Shown piece by piece: positions 32,158 through 36,876 of a DNA stretch of 36,876 bases. The notes beneath the pieces were generated by a model that had not been told where the DNA came from, searched no databases, and worked only from the letters and a program-made list of their open reading frames with translations. This DNA is from Erysipelotrichaceae bacterium (GTDB taxonomy: Bacteria; Bacillota_I; Bacilli_A; Erysipelotrichales; Erysipelotrichaceae), in NCBI GenBank assembly GCA_017560205.1, contig JAFYOL010000204.1:1-36876 (forward strand), read 5' to 3'. Position 1 is the first letter of the stretch. Each line of letters begins with the position of its first letter. A program made the position numbers and the translations under genes.

Positions 32158-32162
32158 TAGAG

Positions 32163-32193
32163 ATCGCATTTCATTGAAATGCGATTTTTTTTA
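32163..32193 (+). terminator. Terminator of the PTS-like operon
   Basis: ATCGCATTT (32163-32171) pairs with AAATGCGAT (32177-32185), then a T8 run. Confidence 0.9.
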
Positions 32194-32607
32194 CTGACAG
32201 TTGTTTCTAGAACACTGATAGATGCCAGTCAAGACGCAGCCAATACCTGCTAAAGCCATTGTGAGAAACAGGAAAGTAAAGCCAAGGGCCAGATCAAACA
32301 GAACTTTGACTGTACCGTTGTACAGAAGCAAGGTCATCAAAGCGAAAATGATAGTACCGATAAATCCGGTGATGGCCAGTTTTCCGCAGCAGCAGAAAGC
32401 TTCTCGGATTACTCTGTTTTTCTCAGCGTTTAACACCCCATAGAAGAACACGGCATAGAGCACAATTGCGGCAATGATGCCCAGATACATGACGTTTGCG
32501 ATCAATTCAAAGCTAAAGACATTCAGGATACTGAGGATGAATGCAGCGATTCCTGCCAGAAATGCCATAATCATCACAGTAATGCAGTTGCATGCAGAAG
32601 TATTCAT
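32191..32607 (-). CDS. Small cysteine-containing membrane protein of unknown function
   Basis: A 138-residue protein with four predicted helices and seven or more cysteines, placed at the ends and in the central loop: SACNC near the N-terminus, AFCCCGK in the middle and YQCSRNNCQ at the C-terminus. Cysteines on loops that would lie on the same side could bind metal or form disulfides. No family is recognised. The start is the ATG at 32607, 7 nt after AAAGGAGG on the minus strand; the upstream ATG at 32640 has no RBS. It is divergent from mutS and convergent with the PTS-like operon. Confidence 0.75.
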   Translation of the reverse strand: MNTSACNCITVMIMAFLAGIAAFILSILNVFSFELIANVMYLGIIAAIVLYAVFFYGVLNAEKNRVIREAFCCCGKLAITGFIGTIIFALMTLLLYNGTVKVLFDLALGFTFLFLTMALAGIGCVLTGIYQCSRNNCQ

Positions 32608-32715
32608 GAAGTATCCTCCTTTCACTGGAATTTCTTCCACTGTAGACTATGAACAGAAATCAGAAAGAAAGAGGCGAAAGCACGAATTCATCGTCAAATC
32701 AGAATAAAAATAAGG

Positions 32716-32721
32716 TATAAT
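32716..32721 (+). promoter_or_regulatory. Probable -10 element of mutS
   Basis: TATAAT at 32716-32721, 30 nt before the GTG start. No convincing -35 hexamer. Confidence 0.45.
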
Positions 32722-32751
32722 AGAAGAGTTAATGAGAAATGGGGAATACCT

Positions 32752-35277
32752 GTGGAAAATATAGAAAAGTATACACCGATGATGCAGCAGTATCTGTCGG
32801 TGAAAAAGAATTTAAAAGATGCCATCGTTTTCTATCGTCTCGGTGATTTTTATGAGATGTTTTTTGATGATGCAAAGATTGCCTCAAGTGAGCTGGATTT
32901 AGTGCTGACAGGGCGCAATGCCGGTATAGAAGAAAGAGTACCAATGTGCGGTATTCCATTTCATGCCTATACAGGTTATGCACAGAAACTGGTTAATCGT
33001 GGATATAAAGTAGCGATTGTTGAACAGCTGGAAGATCCATCAGCGGCAAAAGGGATTGTAAAACGTGATGTCATCCGCATCATAACACCGGGTACTTTGA
33101 TGGATGATGGTCTGGATGAAAAGAACTCCATTCAGATTTCTGCCATTACAGACACACAGGTTCACTTTGTGCTGTGCATGCTGGATATGTCGACAGGTGA
33201 AACGACTGCACTGAAAGTTTCAAGACGTCTGCAGACTTTGATTCAGACTTTACTGAAATACAATATTCGTGAAATCGTTGTAAAAGAAGATTTTGATGAG
33301 AAAGTACTGCACAGTATTCGTGATTTAGGTATGATTACGATTTCTTATTGTGAAAAAGAAGAAATCAAAGATCAGTATCTGCCTTTGTGTGAAGTCTTGA
33401 AGAGTGATATCTTACGAAATACATATGGTCTGCTTCTGAACTATTGTGAAGCGACAAGCTGTCAGATGTTGTCTCATCTTCAGCTGGTTCATCTTGAAGA
33501 TGAAAACAGCTATATGAACATGGATTACTCAACACTGACCAATCTGGAACTGATTCATCCATTGCGCACACAGTCCAAATCCATCACATTGTGGAATTTT
33601 TTGGATCAGTGCAGCAGTGCAATGGGAAGCCGTCTGTTGAAGAAATGGGTGGAAAGACCATTGGTGGATGAAGATCTGATTAATCATCGTCTGGATCAGG
33701 TTGAAGTGATTCTTAAGAATTATGAACTTCGTATGGAGGCGAAAGAAGCACTGTCCAAGATTTATGATCTGGAACGCTGCATTGCCCGTATTGCCTATGG
33801 CTCAGCCAATGCGATTGACTGCACACGTTTAAGAAAGACACTGGAACAGGTGCCTGTTCTGATTGATCTGTTTAAGGGATATCCTGAATTTGCGTCATTG
33901 TGTGATTTGGATGCATGTGAAGATCTGTGCAGAGAACTGACACTGGCACTGGTTGAAAATCCACCGGTTTCATTAAAAGATGGCGGTCTGTTCAATGAAG
34001 GCTATGATGCAGTACTGGATGAGCTGAGAACGTTGTCTCGTCAGGGTAAAGACTGGATTTTATCTCAGGAGCAGTATGAAAGAGAACGTACAGGAATCAA
34101 AACACTGAAGATTGGCTACAATCGTGTGTTTGGTTATTATATTGAAGTATCCAAGGGTCAGGTTCCAATGATCAAGGATGAGTATGGCTATATTCGTAAA
34201 CAGACTCTGGTCAACAACGAACGCTATATCACTCAGGAACTGAAGGAAAAAGAAGATGCGATTCTGCATGCGCAGGAAAAGAGTCTGCGTATGGAATATG
34301 ATTTGTTTATGGCCATGATTCAGGACATGCAGCAGTATCTGCCTGCATTGCATAAGATTGCCCATGTGCTCTCTTATCTGGATTGTGTAACGGCATTGGC
34401 ATGTGTCAGCGCCGAAGGCGGTTATGTGCGTCCACGCTTCAACAATGAAGTGTTTGATCTGAAAGAAGGACGTCATCCAATTCTTGCGGCATCCAAGAAA
34501 ACACGTTATGTCTCCAACAGCTGCTACATGGACAAAGACAACAGTGTACTGATTATCACAGGGCCTAACATGGGTGGTAAATCAACCTATATGCGTCAGG
34601 TTGCATTGATTGTGATTATGGCTCAGATTGGATGTTTTGTCCCTGCAGAGTCATTGCGTATGCCAATCTTTGATAAAGTGTTTACTCGTATCGGGGCAAG
34701 TGATGATATTCTTTCTGGTCAGTCAACGTTCATGGTGGAAATGAATGAAGCCAACTATGCTTTAAGCAATGCGACAGATAAATCATTGATTCTGTTTGAC
34801 GAAATTGGTCGTGGGACATCCACATATGATGGGATGAGTATCGCTCAGGCGATGATTGAATACATTGCGGTATGCATCAAAGCCAAGACATTATTCTCAA
34901 CTCATTATCATGAATTGACTTCACTGGAAGAAACACTGGATAATGTGAAGAATGTCAACGTTCAGGTCAAAGAAAAGAATGGTGAAGTAACGTTCATGTA
35001 TCGCATCATTGACGGCAAAGCTTCTCAATCGTATGGGGTCAATGTCGCAAGACTGGCAAACCTGCCTGAAAGTGTGCTGGAACGCGCAAAAGATCTGCTT
35101 TCTCAATATGAAACAGAAAAGAAACATGTTCAGCAGTCATTAGGATTCGTAGAAATGAGTCGTCCTGAACCTGAAAACCAGGAAATCATTGATGATTTGC
35201 GTCATATTGATCCAAACAACTGCACACCAATGCAGGCACTGCAGATTTTATCTGAATTGAAATCAAAACTGAAATAA
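32752..35277 (+). CDS. mutS: DNA mismatch repair protein MutS
   Basis: An 841-residue MutS1 homologue, full family length (about 850). Domain I carries the mismatch-sensing Phe-x-Glu in GDFYEMF (Phe33, Glu35). The C-terminal ATPase has Walker A GPNMGGKST (Lys610), Walker B LILFDEIGRGTSTYDG (Asp683, Glu684) and the FSTHYHEL His switch. All key residues are present, so it should be functional. It finds mismatches as a dimer and recruits MutL. The start is GTG at 32752 after GGGG at 9 nt spacing; the next ATG would cut into the conserved N-terminus. mutL is not next to it in this window, unlike in many Firmicutes. The stop falls in a terminator stem. Confidence 0.97.
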   Translation: MENIEKYTPMMQQYLSVKKNLKDAIVFYRLGDFYEMFFDDAKIASSELDLVLTGRNAGIEERVPMCGIPFHAYTGYAQKLVNRGYKVAIVEQLEDPSAAKGIVKRDVIRIITPGTLMDDGLDEKNSIQISAITDTQVHFVLCMLDMSTGETTALKVSRRLQTLIQTLLKYNIREIVVKEDFDEKVLHSIRDLGMITISYCEKEEIKDQYLPLCEVLKSDILRNTYGLLLNYCEATSCQMLSHLQLVHLEDENSYMNMDYSTLTNLELIHPLRTQSKSITLWNFLDQCSSAMGSRLLKKWVERPLVDEDLINHRLDQVEVILKNYELRMEAKEALSKIYDLERCIARIAYGSANAIDCTRLRKTLEQVPVLIDLFKGYPEFASLCDLDACEDLCRELTLALVENPPVSLKDGGLFNEGYDAVLDELRTLSRQGKDWILSQEQYERERTGIKTLKIGYNRVFGYYIEVSKGQVPMIKDEYGYIRKQTLVNNERYITQELKEKEDAILHAQEKSLRMEYDLFMAMIQDMQQYLPALHKIAHVLSYLDCVTALACVSAEGGYVRPRFNNEVFDLKEGRHPILAASKKTRYVSNSCYMDKDNSVLIITGPNMGGKSTYMRQVALIVIMAQIGCFVPAESLRMPIFDKVFTRIGASDDILSGQSTFMVEMNEANYALSNATDKSLILFDEIGRGTSTYDGMSIAQAMIEYIAVCIKAKTLFSTHYHELTSLEETLDNVKNVNVQVKEKNGEVTFMYRIIDGKASQSYGVNVARLANLPESVLERAKDLLSQYETEKKHVQQSLGFVEMSRPEPENQEIIDDLRHIDPNNCTPMQALQILSELKSKLK

Positions 35278-35300
35278 CCGTCTGATGACGGTTTTTCTTT
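35276..35300 (+). terminator. Terminator overlapping the mutS stop codon
   Basis: AACCGTC (35276-35282), loop TGAT, GACGGTT (35287-35293), then TTTCTTTTTTT. The left arm starts in the TAA stop. Confidence 0.85.
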
Positions 35301-35335
35301 TTTTGGTGTATAATATGAAAAACGAGGTGTTTTGT

Positions 35336-36346
35336 ATGAAAAGAATTGATTTAAGAAGTGATACAGTCACATTGCCTACAGATGAAATGAGAAAAGCCAT
35401 GGCCAATGCAGAAGTTGGCGATGATGTGTACATGGATGATCCGACAGTGAATCTGCTTCAGAAAAAGGCAGCAGAACTGTTAGGGAAAGAAGATGCACTG
35501 TTTGTGATCAGTGGAACAATGGGAAATCTGTTGTCGATCATGACACAGACAAGACATGGCGATGAATTGATTACAGGCAGAAACAATCACATCATTACGC
35601 ATGAAGTAGGTGGTCTGGCTGCATTGTGCGGTGTGATGACACGTTTAGTCAACAATGACAACGATATGATTTATCCTGAAGATATTGAAGCAGCAATGCG
35701 TCCGGATGATATTCATGAACCAAGAAGTGTACTGGTATGTCTGGAAAATGCACTGTCCAATGGTACAGTTGTACCTCTTGAAATCATGAAAAAAGACTAT
35801 GAAACTGCCAAAAGATTAGGCTTGAATGTGCATCTGGATGGAGCTCGTCTGTTTAATGCAGCACTGGCATTAAACTGCGATGTCAAAGAACTGGCAGCCT
35901 GTGCAGACTCTGTCATGTTCTGTCTTTCTAAAGGACTGGGATCACCAATGGGATCTATGATTTGTGGTACAAAAGAATTTATTGCACAAGCACGCAAGAA
36001 TCGTAAACGTATTGGCGGTGGCGGCCGTCAGATGGGACATATGGCAGCCTGTGGTCTAGTAGCACTGGATGTCATGACAAAACGCTTGCATGAAGACCAT
36101 GACAACGCTAAATATCTGGCTGCTGAACTCAAGAAGATTCAGGGTGTTCATCTGATGAGTGAACCTGAAATTTCCATGGTGTTCTTTAAACTGGATGCAG
36201 ATGAGGCAAAGTTTATGTCGTTGTGCAAGGATGCAGGTATCCTGATGAATCCGAGTGATCGTGGTGTTTATCGTGTTGTCACTCATGTGGGTGTAGAAAA
36301 AGAAGATCTGGATGTACTGATTGAATGCATCCATAAGGCGTTGTAA
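35336..36346 (+). CDS. Low-specificity L-threonine aldolase
   Basis: A 336-residue PLP-dependent aldolase that splits L-threonine or L-allo-threonine to glycine and acetaldehyde, cytoplasmic. It opens with the family signature DLRSDTVTLPT, followed by VGDDVYMDDPTVN, SGTMGNLL, HLDGARLFNAA and FCLSKGLGSPMGS, where Lys199 is the PLP lysine. Length is typical. The start is the ATG at 35336, 6 nt after GAGGTG; a TATAAT at 35309-35314 gives it its own promoter behind the mutS terminator. The last base of its stop overlaps the ATG of the next gene (TAATG). Fold-type I threonine aldolase (GLY1/LtaE type) is a firm call; stereospecificity is not. Confidence 0.95.
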   Translation: MKRIDLRSDTVTLPTDEMRKAMANAEVGDDVYMDDPTVNLLQKKAAELLGKEDALFVISGTMGNLLSIMTQTRHGDELITGRNNHIITHEVGGLAALCGVMTRLVNNDNDMIYPEDIEAAMRPDDIHEPRSVLVCLENALSNGTVVPLEIMKKDYETAKRLGLNVHLDGARLFNAALALNCDVKELAACADSVMFCLSKGLGSPMGSMICGTKEFIAQARKNRKRIGGGGRQMGHMAACGLVALDVMTKRLHEDHDNAKYLAAELKKIQGVHLMSEPEISMVFFKLDADEAKFMSLCKDAGILMNPSDRGVYRVVTHVGVEKEDLDVLIECIHKAL

Positions 36347-36780
36347 TGGAAAAGATTCTGGCAACAGTTGCCGGAGCCACCATGGGTCTTCTGTCTGTCA
36401 TCTTTCTGTTGATGGGGATCATAGGTTCCATGATTTTTCCTGAACAGGTACAGGTGATTGGTCTGGCATTTGTGATCATTGGGGCAGCTTTTGTGCTGAT
36501 GACATTGGTGTTTCTGCGCATGGCCTCCAAATATCGCAGACAGACACGTCAGATTACATTGAATGGCCGCAAAGTTGAGGCAGCTATCCTGGAAGTCAAA
36601 GAAGTCACAGAAATCACCATCAATGGGAAACATCCATTTGTCGTTGTCTGTGAAGCAGAAGGTCGCACCTTTGAAAGTGAATATTTCTATGAGGATGTGC
36701 ATCGTTTTGATGATAAAAAGACCATTGATGTGTATCTGAATGATGATACCAATGAAGTTCTTGTGGATATCGAAGTGTAG
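36346..36780 (+). CDS. Small membrane protein with a soluble C-terminal domain (DUF3592-like)
   Basis: A 144-residue protein with two N-terminal membrane helices (about residues 8-60) and a C-terminal soluble beta-rich domain (about 70-144: EAAILEVKEVTEITINGKHP, VVCEAEGRTFESEYFYED, DVYLNDDTNEVLVDIEV). Architecture and the pattern of strand-turn-strand resemble DUF3592-type proteins of unknown function. The ATG overlaps the threonine aldolase stop by one base, so it is translated from the same mRNA. Confidence 0.7.
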   Translation: MEKILATVAGATMGLLSVIFLLMGIIGSMIFPEQVQVIGLAFVIIGAAFVLMTLVFLRMASKYRRQTRQITLNGRKVEAAILEVKEVTEITINGKHPFVVVCEAEGRTFESEYFYEDVHRFDDKKTIDVYLNDDTNEVLVDIEV

Positions 36781-36815
36781 ATGATATAATTTCAGTGGAA
36801 TAAAAGAGGTTTTGT

Positions 36816-36876
36816 ATGAGTAGTAATCCATTAAAGAAAATTGTTCGAATTCAGAAAAACGGTCAGGCTGTAGGTA
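36816..36876 (+). CDS. Probable class II tagatose-bisphosphate aldolase non-catalytic subunit (GatZ/KbaZ-like), N-terminus only
   Basis: Only the first 20 codons lie in the window: MSSNPLKKIVRIQKNGQAVG. The pattern N-P-L-K-x-I-V-x-x-Q-K-x-G-x-A-V-G is what I recall from the start of GatZ/KbaZ-type proteins, which support class II tagatose-1,6-bisphosphate aldolase in galactitol or N-acetylgalactosamine breakdown. The RBS AAAGAGG lies 8 nt before the ATG, and TATAAT at 36785-36790 suggests a separate promoter. The call rests on very few residues. Confidence 0.5.
   Translation, partial: MSSNPLKKIVRIQKNGQAVG

Overview
The window looks like chromosomal DNA from a low-to-moderate GC Firmicute, most likely of the Erysipelotrichales/Erysipelotrichaceae type. 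This is inferred from gene content and style: BMP-type nucleoside ABC transporters, YitT, YjiH, PnuC, a MATE protein fused to a cytidylate-kinase-like domain, strong AGGAGG/GAGGTG ribosome-binding sites, consensus sigma-A promoters and short intergenic gaps closed by U-tailed hairpins. I see no rRNA, tRNA, CRISPR array, insertion sequence, integrase or phage gene. It reads as an ordinary, compact core/accessory chromosome segment.

Layout. 1-3.3 kb: the 3' part of gpmI (glycolysis), then an SDR oxidoreductase and a cyclase-family hydrolase in one unit. 3.3-3.8 kb: a gene-free block that carries, on the minus strand, a perfect sigma-A promoter, a stable hairpin with a U tract and repeated 11-mers; I read it as a small-RNA locus. 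3.8-8.3 kb: YgjV-like membrane protein, nitroreductase, YitT, an isoaspartyl peptidase/asparaginase-type Ntn hydrolase, CutC and PnuC. 8.3-10.4 kb: the MATE-kinase fusion. 10.4-11.3 kb: a second candidate small RNA, then the wreck of an ABC importer (permease start fused to ATPase end). 11.4-12.5 kb: an orphan BMP nucleoside-binding lipoprotein. 12.7-15.9 kb: a SWIM-SNF2 helicase. 16-18.1 kb: YjiH-family membrane protein and a metallo-beta-lactamase-fold hydrolase. 18.2-25.0 kb: an ADP-ribosylglycohydrolase-family protein followed by a complete BMP/ATPase/permease/permease nucleoside importer. 25.1-28.4 kb: M20 amidohydrolase, a lipoprotein and an orphan protein with toroid-like helical repeats. 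28.4-30.0 kb: a minus-strand operon GNAT-CYTH-DJ-1. 30.1-32.6 kb: a degenerate PTS EIIC-EIIB-like protein that lacks the phosphorylation cysteine, with two small membrane proteins. 32.7-36.9 kb: mutS, threonine aldolase, a small membrane protein and the first codons of a probable tagatose-bisphosphate aldolase subunit.

How the genes fit together. The strongest theme is nucleoside and NAD-related salvage: PnuC, two BMP binding proteins with one transporter core, an ADP-ribosylglycohydrolase-fold enzyme and a YjiH protein. The linkage of the hydrolase to the nucleoside importer (41-nt gap, same strand, only a weak AT-rich hairpin between) suggests that an imported ribosylated compound is cleaved by this enzyme; this is inference. 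The most unusual items are the minus-strand small-RNA locus near 3.6 kb, the Cys-less PTS protein, the MATE-kinase fusion and the collapsed ABC importer.
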